Positions 16,878-24,407 of a stretch of DNA of 64,000 nucleotides are shown here, one piece after another. Made by a program: the position numbers and the translations under genes. The stretch's first letter is position 1; the number at the start of each line of letters is the position of its first letter. The DNA lies in the NCBI GenBank assembly GCA_016217595.1, contig JACRHS010000010.1:1-64000 (forward strand), given 5' to 3'. Under the pieces are notes generated by a model, which was not told the DNA's origin, did no database searches, and saw only the letters and a list, made by a program, of their open reading frames with translations. This DNA comes from Opitutia bacterium (lineage in GTDB: Bacteria > Verrucomicrobiota > Verrucomicrobiia > Opitutales > Opitutaceae).

Positions 16878-17225
16878 TCAACACGGGCAGCCGGAGTCGC
16901 GCAACCGCGCCTGCAACGCCGCCAGCCGTCGGGCGTCGCGACGGAAAACGGCCTCCTCCGCGGCACAGTCCTGGAGGCAGGCCAGATTGGCCGCGAGCTC
17001 GGGCGAACGTTTCGCCGGCAACGCGTAGATGATGCGGTTGCCGTCGCGTGTGGTCGTCACCAGGCCGCGCGTGCGCAGGTAGGCGAGATGCTTGGAGATT
17101 TTCACCTGCGGCTCATCGAGCAGCCCTTGCAGATGGCAGACGCACAACGGCCCCTGGAGCAGCAGATGCAGAAGCCGCAACCGGGTGCGGTCGCAGAGGC
17201 ATTCGTAGATGCGGACGAGCTCCAT
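16878..17225 (-). CDS. arsR: ArsR-family repressor 2
   Basis: A 115-residue winged-helix repressor that differs from ArsR1. The ligand-site region is [12 protein letters not shown] (Cys28, Cys30) and the recognition helix is [19 protein letters not shown]. Further cysteines are near the N-terminus (Cys9, Cys11) and at the extreme C-terminus (SGCPC, Cys113 and Cys115). It leads arsC and acr3. A near-perfect inverted repeat at 17250-17269, 24 bp upstream of the ATG, is its likely operator. The two ArsR proteins and their distinct operators suggest separate control of the inorganic and organic arsenic arms. Confidence 0.93.
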   Translation of the reverse strand: MELVRIYECLCDRTRLRLLHLLLQGPLCVCHLQGLLDEPQVKISKHLAYLRTRGLVTTTRDGNRIIYALPAKRSPELAANLACLQDCAAEEAVFRRDARRLAALQARLRDSGCPC

Positions 17226-17249
17226 GCGCCGAACCGTGGCGAAGAATCT

Positions 17250-17269
17250 ATATTCCGCAAGCGGTATAT
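17250..17269. promoter_or_regulatory. Inverted repeat upstream of arsR2, candidate operator
   Basis: ATATTCCGC-AA-GCGGTATAT is an inverted repeat of 9-bp arms with one mismatch, 24 bp upstream of the arsR2 start. AT-flanked GC cores around a 2-bp centre are common in ArsR sites. It is unlike the arsR1 palindrome. Confidence 0.6.
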
Positions 17270-17358
17270 GGTGACAATCGCGTGACGCCCCTTTGCGCTG
17301 CCTGCCGCCGGAAAACTGCCATTGCCCGGCGGGCCTGCGGCGGTTTCTCTGTGGCGTC

Positions 17359-17583
17359 ATGACCACGCCCAAGTCCAACGACCCGCTGCACGGCATCACG
17401 CTGGAGAAGATCGTCACGCGCCTCGCTGAGGAATACGGCTGGGCCGGGCTGGGCGAACGCATCCCGATCCGTTGTTTTCAGTACGACCCGAGCGTGAAAT
17501 CGAGCCTCACCTTCCTCCGCAAAACCCCGTGGGCCCGCAAAAAAGTCGAGGAACTGTACGTCCAGACACTGGCGCGGCTTTAA
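17359..17583 (+). CDS. VF530 (DUF2132) family small DNA-binding-like protein
   Basis: A 74-residue protein whose whole length matches the VF530 family: [22 protein letters not shown], then [20 protein letters not shown] and a [14 protein letters not shown] end. (Stretches are contiguous family motifs.) The VF530 structure from Vibrio is an all-helical, SAP/TetR-like DNA-binding-type fold, but the function is unknown. It is divergent from arsR2, sharing the 130-bp upstream region that holds the arsR2 inverted repeat, so it might respond to the same signal; this is not supported by any known case. Confidence 0.85.
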   Translation: MTTPKSNDPLHGITLEKIVTRLAEEYGWAGLGERIPIRCFQYDPSVKSSLTFLRKTPWARKKVEELYVQTLARL

Positions 17584-17629
17584 TGCCCTGGGTGACTATT
17601 ATTAAGATACTGGTTATTTGACGCTCGAT

Positions 17630-17649
17630 GCGCGTTGAGGACAACGCGC
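17630..17649. repeat. Palindromic hairpin GCGCGTTG-AGGA-CAACGCGC, unoccupied intron-target type
   Basis: A perfect 8-bp stem with a 4-nt loop in the gap between the convergent VF530 and C_GCAxxG_C_C genes. The same hairpin, with loop sequence GGGA, sits 3 bp from the group II intron at 29538-29559. In addition, its right part pairs with CGTTGTCCTCA at 17689-17699, giving a larger alternative stem. It could act as a terminator for either convergent gene, though no T-run follows. Confidence 0.6.
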
Positions 17650-17723
17650 GCCACCGCAGCCTGTCTGATCGCGATACTCTGCCAGAGCCGTTGTCCTCAC
17701 GATTCCTCGCGCAACCCCGCGCC

Positions 17724-18155
17724 CTACCCGACCAGTTCGGCCGCTGTCCGCACGTAGCCGAGGCAACGGCCGCGCAGGTAGCCTTTCTCCTGAAATTCGC
17801 GCTGGCCCGCCTCGGTCTGTAGATCGCAACCGTCCAGGAGCTCGCAGCACCGGCAACTGCCATGCTGTGCCGCGAAACCGTTCATCAACTCGCGCACCGC
17901 CGCGTACGTCTCGCCCGTGCGGGCCTTGTCGTCGCCCAACGCCCGGCCTTGGCGCAGACTGAGCGCGAGGATCCCGCCCGTCACCGCACCGCACACCTCC
18001 TGCTTCCGCCCCATGCCAGCGCCAAACCCCGTGGCCAGTTTCACCACGAATTCCGGCGCGACTCCGCCGTCGCGCGTGCAGGCGTGAGCGACGGCTTGGG
18101 CGCAGTTGTAGCCTTGCAGGAAGAGTGTTTCGGCATTGTCGGCGGTTGTGCTCAT
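17724..18155 (-). CDS. C_GCAxxG_C_C family protein
   Basis: A 143-residue cysteine-rich cytoplasmic protein. Cysteines at 18 (GYNCAQAV), 26, 55 (EVCGAVTGG), 101-104 (CRCC), 110 and 131 fit the named C_GCAxxG_C_C pattern, seen in putative redox-active or metal-binding proteins. It is last in the arsM-arsN2-sigZ run, 44 bp after sigZ. Its family is often encoded near redox and metal genes in anaerobes, but no activity is known. In this setting it could bind As(III) or store thiols; this is inference. Confidence 0.85.
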   Translation of the reverse strand: MSTTADNAETLFLQGYNCAQAVAHACTRDGGVAPEFVVKLATGFGAGMGRKQEVCGAVTGGILALSLRQGRALGDDKARTGETYAAVRELMNGFAAQHGSCRCCELLDGCDLQTEAGQREFQEKGYLRGRCLGYVRTAAELVG

Positions 18156-18199
18156 AACCTCAGTCAACGGCTCTCTCGCGCGCGTTTTCAAGCCGCCCG

Positions 18200-18780
18200 T
18201 CAACCGCTGCGCCGCTTCCCGCCGCACTCGCCAGCACAGGGCGCCGCGGTGCGCCGGCGCTCGTAGTCGATGATCTTGCCGTAGCGGTCGAATTCGAGGC
18301 GGCAGCAATCCTGAAGCTTTTTCTTCAACATCGCGCGACCGCGCTGCACCCGCGATTTCACCGCCGTGAGCGACAGATCCAGCCGCAACGCGATTTTCGC
18401 CAGCGGCAGTCCCTCGAACTCCGCCAGGCGCACCGGCTCGCGATAGCGTTCCGGCAGCTCCGCCAGAAAATAGCGCACCGAGGCCATCATCACGGTCGTC
18501 ACATGATCCGCCCCCGCCGGCAGCTCGCCCGCCAGCTCGGCGGGCAATTCTTCGTTGGGCCGTCGCCGGCGGTAGTAATCGATGATCGTCGTGCGCGCCA
18601 CTCGGTAGAGCCACGCGTCGAGCCGGCTGCCGTCCTGCAACGCGCCGCGGCTGCGGTACACTTTGAGGAGCGTCTCCTGCGTGAGATCGTCGGCGGTGGC
18701 GTCGTCCGGCACGCGGCGGCGGATAAAACTCCGCAGCCGCGGCGCCATGGCGAGCACGCCCGAGTCGAAGGCTGGCGCCG

Positions 18781-18784
<4 letters not shown>
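18200..18784 (-). CDS. sigZ: SigZ-type ECF RNA polymerase sigma factor with cysteine-bearing tail
   Basis: A 194-residue ECF-like sigma factor. Region 2 is visible at about residues 15-75 (DDLTQETLLKVYRSRGAL, AWLYRVARTTIIDYYRRRR) and region 4 at about 105-155 (ELPERYREPVRLAEFEGLPL then LTAVKSRVQRGRAMLKKKL). After region 4 comes the SigZ-specific extension CCRLEFDRYGKIIDYE, then a Cys183-x3-Cys187 motif. Cys160, Cys161, Cys183 and Cys187 could form a soft-metal or redox site. No anti-sigma factor gene is adjacent, so the tail may itself sense the signal. The ATG overlaps the arsN2 stop by 4 bp, and the gene is thus part of the arsM operon. Confidence 0.88.
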
Positions 18785-19242
<458 letters not shown>

Positions 19243-19245
19243 GGC

Positions 19246-20061
19246 TCAAGCCTTGTAGGCGGTGATGTTGGCGGAAACCACAAAATCGGCGACCGTCGGA
19301 TCGTCGGACCACGAGGCGATGAGCTCCCGCGAGCCGGGCTTGGGCACGACTTCCACGCGGGCGAAACCCGCCGCGCGCAGCGTGGCTTCGAGTTCGCTCA
19401 CCAGCGATGCGCCGCCGATACAGGCGCCGATTTCCGCCAGCTGGTTGCGCAGCCGTTCGGGCAGCGGCTGGAGTGCAACGATGTCGGAGAGCGCGAGCCG
19501 CCCGCCGGACTTGAGCACGCGAAACGCCTCGCGAAACACCTGCGGCTTTTCCGGCGAGAGGTTGACCACGCAATTCGAAATGATGAGGTCCACCGTCGCG
19601 TCGGCCACGGGCAGGTGCTCGATCTCGCCGAGGCGAAACTCGACGTTGGCGAAGCCGCTTTTGCGCACATGACCGCGGGCCTTGGCGATCATCGCGGGCG
19701 TCATGTCGACGCCGATCACGTGCCCGGTGCCGTTGAGCTGGCGCGCGGCGAGGAAGCAGTCGAAGCCCGCGCCGCTGCCGAGATCGAGCACCGTCTCGCC
19801 GGGCCGGATGCTGGCGAGCGCGATCGGATTGCCGCAGCCGAGCCCGAGATCGGAGCCGGCGGGCGCGGCGGCGAGTTCGGTGGCGGAGTAGCCGAGTTTT
19901 TCGCCATAGGCCTGGCCGGAAGTTGCGCAACAGGCGCTGCCGCTGGCGGTGCTGCAACAGCCCGACGCGGCGGGTCTATCGGACTGCGTGGCGATGGCGC
20001 CGTAGCGGTCGCGCACGTAATCGCGGATCTGATCGGGAGCGAGTTTTTCGTAGGATGACAT
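19246..20061 (-). CDS. arsM: Arsenite S-adenosylmethionine methyltransferase
   Basis: ArsM converts As(III) stepwise to methylated, partly volatile species. The 271-residue product has the SAM-binding motif TVLDLGSGAGFDCFLAAR, followed by VIGVDMTPAMIAKAR, and the arsenic-binding cysteines in IISNCVVNLSPEKP and IGACIGGASL. The Asp-Cys in the SAM loop (GFDCF) is also conserved in the family. A cysteine-rich N-terminal stretch (CCSTASGSACC) is added, which is seen in some bacterial ArsM proteins. The ATG at 20061 was chosen since the domain begins with MSSYEKL; the frame upstream runs through a repeat. It heads the operon with arsN2, sigZ and the C_GCAxxG_C_C gene. Confidence 0.96.
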   Translation of the reverse strand: MSSYEKLAPDQIRDYVRDRYGAIATQSDRPAASGCCSTASGSACCATSGQAYGEKLGYSATELAAAPAGSDLGLGCGNPIALASIRPGETVLDLGSGAGFDCFLAARQLNGTGHVIGVDMTPAMIAKARGHVRKSGFANVEFRLGEIEHLPVADATVDLIISNCVVNLSPEKPQVFREAFRVLKSGGRLALSDIVALQPLPERLRNQLAEIGACIGGASLVSELEATLRAAGFARVEVVPKPGSRELIASWSDDPTVADFVVSANITAYKA

Positions 20062-20144
20062 GGTAATGAATTTGGTTTCATCCCTGCTGACGCGGAGCCG
20101 CGCGAAAGGACGCAAAGAATCTCGCGCGGCATGGACAACGCACC

Positions 20145-20228
20145 CCTGAAAAGCCTTGTCCACCGCCAGCCCTGCGGGCCAAATCCAAGCCCTCGCCCAC
20201 TCGCAGCCACGGGCGGGAAAGCCGCCTC
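20145..20228 (+). repeat. Dispersed ~83-bp repeat, copy 1
   Basis: Runs from CCTGAAAAGCC through GCGGGCCAAATCCAAGC to GGGCGGGAAA and GCCGCC. Copies 2 and 3 are at 20862-20944 and 22411-22493 in the same orientation, with only a few differences each. It lies between arsM and the GspG-like gene. The end resembles one arm of the CCACGGGCG hairpin seen at 29661. Confidence 0.85.
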
Positions 20229-20280
20229 TGATGAACACCTCTTTCCATAATCCAACCCTGCTTTTTGTCTTTCCGCCATA

Positions 20281-20829
20281 ATGCAAAATGAGCCGGGAGG
20301 CATGACATTGTTCGGCAAAATGAGGACGGCTATTATCGTTGCAGCGACGTGGCAGCTTTTCCTCTTCCTCATGTTCATGATTCTGACACCCAAGACATTT
20401 TCCATCGGCATCGATAAGGTATTTTGGGCGCAAGCCACTGGAATTTTTCCGCCTGCTTTGGAGCGTTTTCATAAGGATCTTGGGCGGTATCCGACGTCGG
20501 TAGAGGGGATCGAAGCTTTGCGGACTCCACCAAGTGAAAACGGACAAGGGTGGAAAGGTCCATATATCGAGCCGACTTTAAGGCCCGCGCTAGGAGAGAA
20601 ATATTTCTATCGGTGTCCGAGTTTACATGCAGGGTTTGGTTATGATTTTTGGATCGAGTACAAAAACGATATTTATAGCTCTCGGGCCAAAGAACCAAAA
20701 CAGTTGATCGATAGATTTTGGTTTAGGTACTCAGGATTCATCGCTGCTGCAGCATTGATCGCCATGAGAGCAATCCAGCTGCACTTAAAGCGGCTGGACG
20801 CGAAACAATCCGTACAGGTCAGGTTTTAA
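20281..20829 (+). CDS. Membrane protein with a GspG-like (type II secretion pseudopilin) domain
   Basis: A 182-residue protein. Residues 55-125 closely follow the C-terminal domain of the major pseudopilin GspG: ALERFHKDLGRYPTSVEGIEAL, then WKGPYIEP, then YFYRCPSLHAGFGYDFW. It lacks a prepilin peptidase site (G-F/T-E at the start of a helix); instead it has an N-terminal membrane helix (about 14-36) and a second one at about 150-163. So the pseudopilin head would sit in the periplasm, tethered at both ends. Base composition is more AT-rich than the neighbours, suggesting transfer. It follows the first 83-bp repeat. Confidence 0.7.
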   Translation: MQNEPGGMTLFGKMRTAIIVAATWQLFLFLMFMILTPKTFSIGIDKVFWAQATGIFPPALERFHKDLGRYPTSVEGIEALRTPPSENGQGWKGPYIEPTLRPALGEKYFYRCPSLHAGFGYDFWIEYKNDIYSSRAKEPKQLIDRFWFRYSGFIAAAALIAMRAIQLHLKRLDAKQSVQVRF

Positions 20830-20861
20830 TTTTCGCAGACCATTACTGCAGCAACGCACCG

Positions 20862-20944
20862 CCTGAAAAGCCTTGTCCACCGCCAGCGCCACGGGCCAAA
20901 TCCAAGCTCTCGCCCCATCCGCAGCCACGGGCGGGAATGCTGCC
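20862..20944 (+). repeat. Dispersed ~83-bp repeat, copy 2
   Basis: Second copy of the repeat first seen at 20145, same orientation, in the gap between the GspG-like gene and the esterase remnant. It differs at a handful of sites (for example GCGCCACGGGCC for GCCCTGCGGGCC). Confidence 0.85.
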
Positions 20945-21025
20945 TGTTCCTAGCCACCCCGACTCATTTATCGTTCTGACAGAAGCCAGACTAAGTTTCT
21001 GTCCGCGTATTTTTTTGAGCCCGTC

Positions 21026-21803
21026 ATGACCGAAATCATCGAAACATTTAGAAGTATTAATCTCCAAAACGAACGTCCGATTTGGATTCGGCCGCCCAAG
21101 ATGCGCGCGGCCGCCGAGAATCTTACGATTTTCCTCGATGGAGAGCTCTATCGTGACCGCGTTGACGCTCCTTCGGTGATCGACGCGCTCCATGGCGAGA
21201 TTGCAGATTCGTGGTTCGTCTTTGTTTCGATGGGAAGCGTGGAGGCGCGTTGGTTAGAATGCCCATGTCATCCGCCCTTCGCGAAGTTCATCGTCGAGGA
21301 GCTGCTGCCTTGGCTTGAGCTGCGATATCCAGAGATAAAAGCGATTCGCGCGCGCGTTCTCGTCGGCCTGAGCTACACCGGTCTGGCTGCCGCTTTCATC
21401 GCCAGACAATATCCTGCGATTTTTCAGCGAGTCATCAGCCAATCAGGATCCTTCTGGTGGAATGATTGCTGGCTGACTGAGCAGTATCGAACACAGCCGC
21501 GGATTCCGCGCTGCGTTTTACTTGGGAGTCGGCACCAAAGAAGTGGATGAAAATGTCCGTCATCGTGAGGACGTGCTTCAGGTTATTTCGCAGATCGAAG
21601 GCGTGCGGAAATTCCGCGACATTCTGCTCCTCGCCGGACATTCAGTCACATATGCCGAGTTCGATGGCACCCACAGTTCTGCTGCCTGGAAACAGACGCT
21701 ACCCGACGCCCTGCGCTGGGCTCTGCCCAACCCTCCAAGAATGGGCAACGTTCTCTTCAACTGCCACGCCGCCGAAAGGCACTCATCCGTAATCGCTCGC
21801 TAA
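21026..21803 (+). pseudogene. Enterochelin-esterase-like alpha/beta hydrolase, frameshifted
   Basis: The first frame (ATG 21026) encodes the N-terminal two thirds of an esterase D/enterochelin esterase-like protein: NLTIFLDGELYRDRVDAPSV, a VLVGLSYTGLAAAF nucleophile elbow (G-x-S-x-G) and ISQSGSFWW. Around 21515-21525 the match moves to the next frame, which continues as FYLGVGTKEVDENV and ends with a family-like YAEFDGTHSSAAWKQTLPDA containing the catalytic His. The first frame then stops at 21550 and the second at 21803. A single base gain or two-base loss would explain it; a sequencing error is possible. The last ~20 codons (from 21741) are part of a duplicated segment. Confidence 0.7.
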
Positions 21804-21938
21804 AAAGAGATGAAGAAGCTCCTCCTCATTCCTGCGGCCCTTGTGCTGATTTGCGCCGGTGCTGGGCTCTATCTGCTTTTTGGCGGTGCCTATGGAAGAA
21901 TCGTTGTCCCGGGACCTGCGCACCGCTTCGGGACTGCA
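21741..21938 (+). repeat. Duplicated ~198-bp segment, copy A
   Basis: Starts ATGGGCAACGTTCTC and runs through the end of the esterase remnant into the first ~43 codons of the gene at 21810. Copy B is at 22621-22818; by eye they differ at about 17 positions, many of them third-codon positions within the shared coding part. Similarity ends abruptly near 21940/22820. Confidence 0.85.
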
Positions 21939-22295
21939 GCCGGTCGCGCGTATTGCGTACGAGACCCGAGCAGATCGTTCGACGTGAATCTTGAGCGGCT
22001 ACTCCCATACCTGAAGAATGCCGACTGGACCTCCGATCATTGGATTCCCTGGAAGATTCCCTACGTGGTTGAATTCCACGACGGCCGGAAGATGAAGATC
22101 GATCAATTGGGAGGACATTTCGCCATTGAGGGTGTGCAAGGCGTGTTCTTTGTTACGGACCTTACCCAGGAGCAGAAACAAATATTCTACGCTGAATTGA
22201 ATGCCGTCTTGCAGGAGCAGCCGAGCCAGCAGCCACTGGGAACGCCGGACAGGATCCCTTCCTCACCGACCGAACCGGCGGTCCGGCGCCCCTGA
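21810..22295 (+). CDS. Small membrane-anchored protein of unknown function
   Basis: A 161-residue protein with an N-terminal hydrophobic segment (MKKLLLIPAALVLICAGAG) that could be a signal anchor, followed by a mostly polar domain (VEFHDGRKMKIDQLGGHFAI near residues 90-110) and a Pro/Gln-rich C-terminus. I do not recognise a family. A truncated paralogue, sharing the first ~43 codons and the upstream region, lies at 22690-22833, so this gene was duplicated in place. It belongs to the AT-richer accessory segment with the 83-bp repeats. Confidence 0.65.
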   Translation: MKKLLLIPAALVLICAGAGLYLLFGGAYGRIVVPGPAHRFGTAAGRAYCVRDPSRSFDVNLERLLPYLKNADWTSDHWIPWKIPYVVEFHDGRKMKIDQLGGHFAIEGVQGVFFVTDLTQEQKQIFYAELNAVLQEQPSQQPLGTPDRIPSSPTEPAVRRP

Positions 22296-22410
22296 TCTGA
22301 AACGTTGATATAGCTGCGAGTAGGCGAGAGTGGAGATGCTCCGCTTTTCCACCCACGGCCCGAGGAAAACGAAACGCCATTTCGCACTTGGGCGCTCGAC
22401 CAAAAACGCG

Positions 22411-22493
22411 CCTGAAAAACCTTATCCACCGCCAGCCCTGCGGGCCAAATCCAAGCCCTCGCCCCGCTCGCAGCCACGGGCGGGAAACCACCC
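22411..22493 (+). repeat. Dispersed ~83-bp repeat, copy 3
   Basis: Third copy, same orientation, in the 394-bp gap between 22295 and the truncated paralogue. The rest of that gap holds nothing recognisable apart from the duplicated segment that starts at 22621. Confidence 0.85.
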
Positions 22494-22620
22494 TGCCTCG
22501 CCTGCCCAAACCCAACGCGCTCCCGGCATCAAACAGCCGTTGCCGCGCTTATTCCCGAGTGAGTCTTTAGCCGGGCAAAAAACCGACTACAAAATCCATA
22601 CACCTTATACCGGCCAAAAT

Positions 22621-22818
22621 ATGGGCAACGTTCTCTTCAACAGCCACGCCGCCGAAAGGCACTCATCCGTAATCGCTCGCTAAAACGAGATGAAGAAACT
22701 CCTCATCGTTCCAGCTGCCCTTCTGCTGATTTGCGTCGGCGCTGGGCTCTATCTGCTTTTTGGCGGAGCCTACGGAGGAATCGTTGTCCCGGGACCAGCG
22801 CACCGTTTCGGGATTGCT
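22621..22818 (+). repeat. Duplicated ~198-bp segment, copy B
   Basis: Second copy of the segment at 21741-21938, roughly 90 percent identical by my count. It includes the same stretch that forms the tail of the esterase remnant in copy A, plus the start of the small membrane protein gene. Confidence 0.85.
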
Positions 22819-22833
22819 GAATCTGCTCGTTGA
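22690..22833 (+). pseudogene. Truncated paralogue of the membrane protein at 21810
   Basis: A 47-codon frame beginning MKKLLIVPAALLLICVGAG, nearly identical to the first 43 residues encoded at 21810, including LYLLFGGAYGGIVVPGPAHRFG. After that the sequence diverges and stops at 22833, so the polar domain is missing. Most differences from the full copy are synonymous, which suggests both copies were under selection before the truncation. Confidence 0.7.
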
Positions 22834-22881
22834 GAAGACCTCTTCCCCCGTGACCGCCTTCAACAGAAGCGAATCCCTTCA

Positions 22882-23850
22882 ATGAATCGCCCTTCACTCT
22901 TCCATTGGTTGACCCGTTGGGCGATTGGCTCCTTTGCGTGCGTGGTTCTGATTGCTACCGGCTTGGCCATCGCCAACGCGATCGACTACGCGCCTTACGG
23001 CCTCGCTCTTCGCCGGACAAACGGCATGACACACGAAGATTTGGAAGCTCTCGCGGCCGTCTGCACACGTCATGAGCAACATGGGCATCAGCGGCTCTTC
23101 GGTGACGACATCCCTGCTGAATTCCGGGGACTGAAGCCGGTCCGCGTTTCGATTTATCCGGGCAGCTCCGACATCAGCCTGCTAGAGAAGGGAGACGAGC
23201 GTTACATTTTCATCCGGGTCTCCACTTCGAAGGAAAACCAGGAAATCGATCTGATCAGCTACAGCGGCATAAAGCAGGAGAGTCACCGACTCTGGGAGAG
23301 ACATCCCGAATTCACGCGCCGCCTCAATCCCGCCGGACGGATTGTGACCATCGCACAATGGGACATGCGCTCCGGCAGAGAATGGATTGTGCTCAAAGAT
23401 CGACTGCTCGTAGTTGATAGGCACACGACGGTGGGGGAATCAGATCAAATTGCTGCGAATTTTCCGCTGAAGGCTGAGGATCGCAGCGCGATTGAAAATG
23501 CTATCGTGAGTCTGCCCACCGAGGTTCATGGCCGGGCGTTCGATGCAGGTGCGATGGATGGCATCAGTCTGCGCGTCTCGTTTTCGCCAGATGGAACACC
23601 GAACCAAAGCACCGACATCGTGCTGGCGAATTCTTGGCGAGGTGAACTAAGCGACCTCGTCGAGGTGATCTCAAAGGCAGTTGGCAAAGAATGCGCCATC
23701 CCATTCCCCGGGATCGTCGAACGTATGGATATCCAGCAAGGTCAGCCGCCACCGATCAATCTGCCCTTGCCTGAGTATGACCGGCGTCGCTCGGGCACTC
23801 GCCTGCCCTGGTGGTGTTGGTGGCCTCGTCTGAGCTTGCTGCACATATAG
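22882..23850 (+). CDS. Hypothetical membrane-anchored protein
   Basis: A 322-residue protein with one N-terminal membrane helix (about residues 12-32, IGSFACVVLIATGLAIANAI) and a long periplasmic or extracellular part of mixed alpha/beta character. There is a Pro-rich stretch near the end (QQGQPPPINLPLPEYDRRR), and the final residues are Trp-rich (LPWWCWWPRL), which may reflect readthrough into non-coding sequence after a recent frame change. I recognise no family. It starts 48 bp after the truncated paralogue and is in the same orientation as its neighbours. Confidence 0.6.
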   Translation: MNRPSLFHWLTRWAIGSFACVVLIATGLAIANAIDYAPYGLALRRTNGMTHEDLEALAAVCTRHEQHGHQRLFGDDIPAEFRGLKPVRVSIYPGSSDISLLEKGDERYIFIRVSTSKENQEIDLISYSGIKQESHRLWERHPEFTRRLNPAGRIVTIAQWDMRSGREWIVLKDRLLVVDRHTTVGESDQIAANFPLKAEDRSAIENAIVSLPTEVHGRAFDAGAMDGISLRVSFSPDGTPNQSTDIVLANSWRGELSDLVEVISKAVGKECAIPFPGIVERMDIQQGQPPPINLPLPEYDRRRSGTRLPWWCWWPRLSLLHI

Positions 23851-23943
23851 CAGCGGCGTTATGCCGAGGTTCATCTGTGCTCCGCTCGCTGACCAGCGCC
23901 TTTTCTTCTTCGCTCGGTGTCATGCAGCTATAGTGTCGGGGCC

Positions 23944-24273
23944 ATGCGTCCTCTCGCAAAACAATGTCGTTCGAAAGCTGCGGCCGAAGGCTATGTCAGC
24001 CTGATGAATGATACGAAGTGGCGGGAGATTTGCTTTGCATTCGCGGCCTTTGAGCAAAGACCCGCTTGGCGGACGCGCGATTTTCTCAACGGTCACATTT
24101 CCGATTGGGATTCCGAGTGGTATCATCACATCGGCCCCAACTATTGCTCGATTGAATGGCTTGAGATCGATGCCCGGGATTGTCCGAAAGCGAAAATCTC
24201 CGAGGCACTCAGGACGATTGGGGTCCCACATGAAGACGGAGAGTTCATGAAAATTCTCGGTTATAAAAAATGA
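23944..24273 (+). CDS. DUF6678-like protein
   Basis: A 109-residue protein. The core MNDTKWREICFAFAAF, RTRDFLNGHISDWDSEWYHH and YCSIEWLEIDARD resembles the family I know as DUF6678, which has no assigned function. The ATG at 23944 is used because the family commonly has ~20 residues ahead of the MN(D/N)TKW motif; the ATG at 24004 that opens that motif is an alternative. It is the last gene of the AT-richer accessory segment before the response regulator. It seems to be an independently transferred small gene. Confidence 0.65.
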   Translation: MRPLAKQCRSKAAAEGYVSLMNDTKWREICFAFAAFEQRPAWRTRDFLNGHISDWDSEWYHHIGPNYCSIEWLEIDARDCPKAKISEALRTIGVPHEDGEFMKILGYKK

Positions 24274-24279
24274 AGCCAA

Positions 24280-24306
24280 CGGTCGCGGGGTAAACCCACT
24301 CCTACA
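24280..24306 (+). repeat. Half copy of a REP-like element
   Basis: CGGTCGCGGGGTAAACCCAC-TCCTACA matches the right arm of the REP hairpins at 39380-39444 and 42017-42082 (GGTCGCGGCATAAAGCCGC-TCCTAC), with a different stem core. The left arm is absent here. Confidence 0.6.
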
Positions 24307-24407
24307 ATTTTCCGCCCACGGCGTGGGTATGTTTTTTCGCGTTCGTCCGGGCTGCGCACGGCGCACACTCCCTTGACAGCCTTCGCACTTCCCCCGTCAT
24401 TGCCCGC

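Noticed and set aside
20062-20547. N-terminal extension of arsM by up to 160 codons
   Set aside because: The extension reads through the 83-bp repeat and a stretch overlapping the GspG-like gene; the ArsM domain starts normally at the ATG at 20061.
20145-22493. 83-bp repeats as integron attC sites
   Set aside because: No RYYYAAC/GTTRRRY core sites at the ends, no clear overall palindrome, and no integrase gene in the window; kept only as a cassette-like layout.
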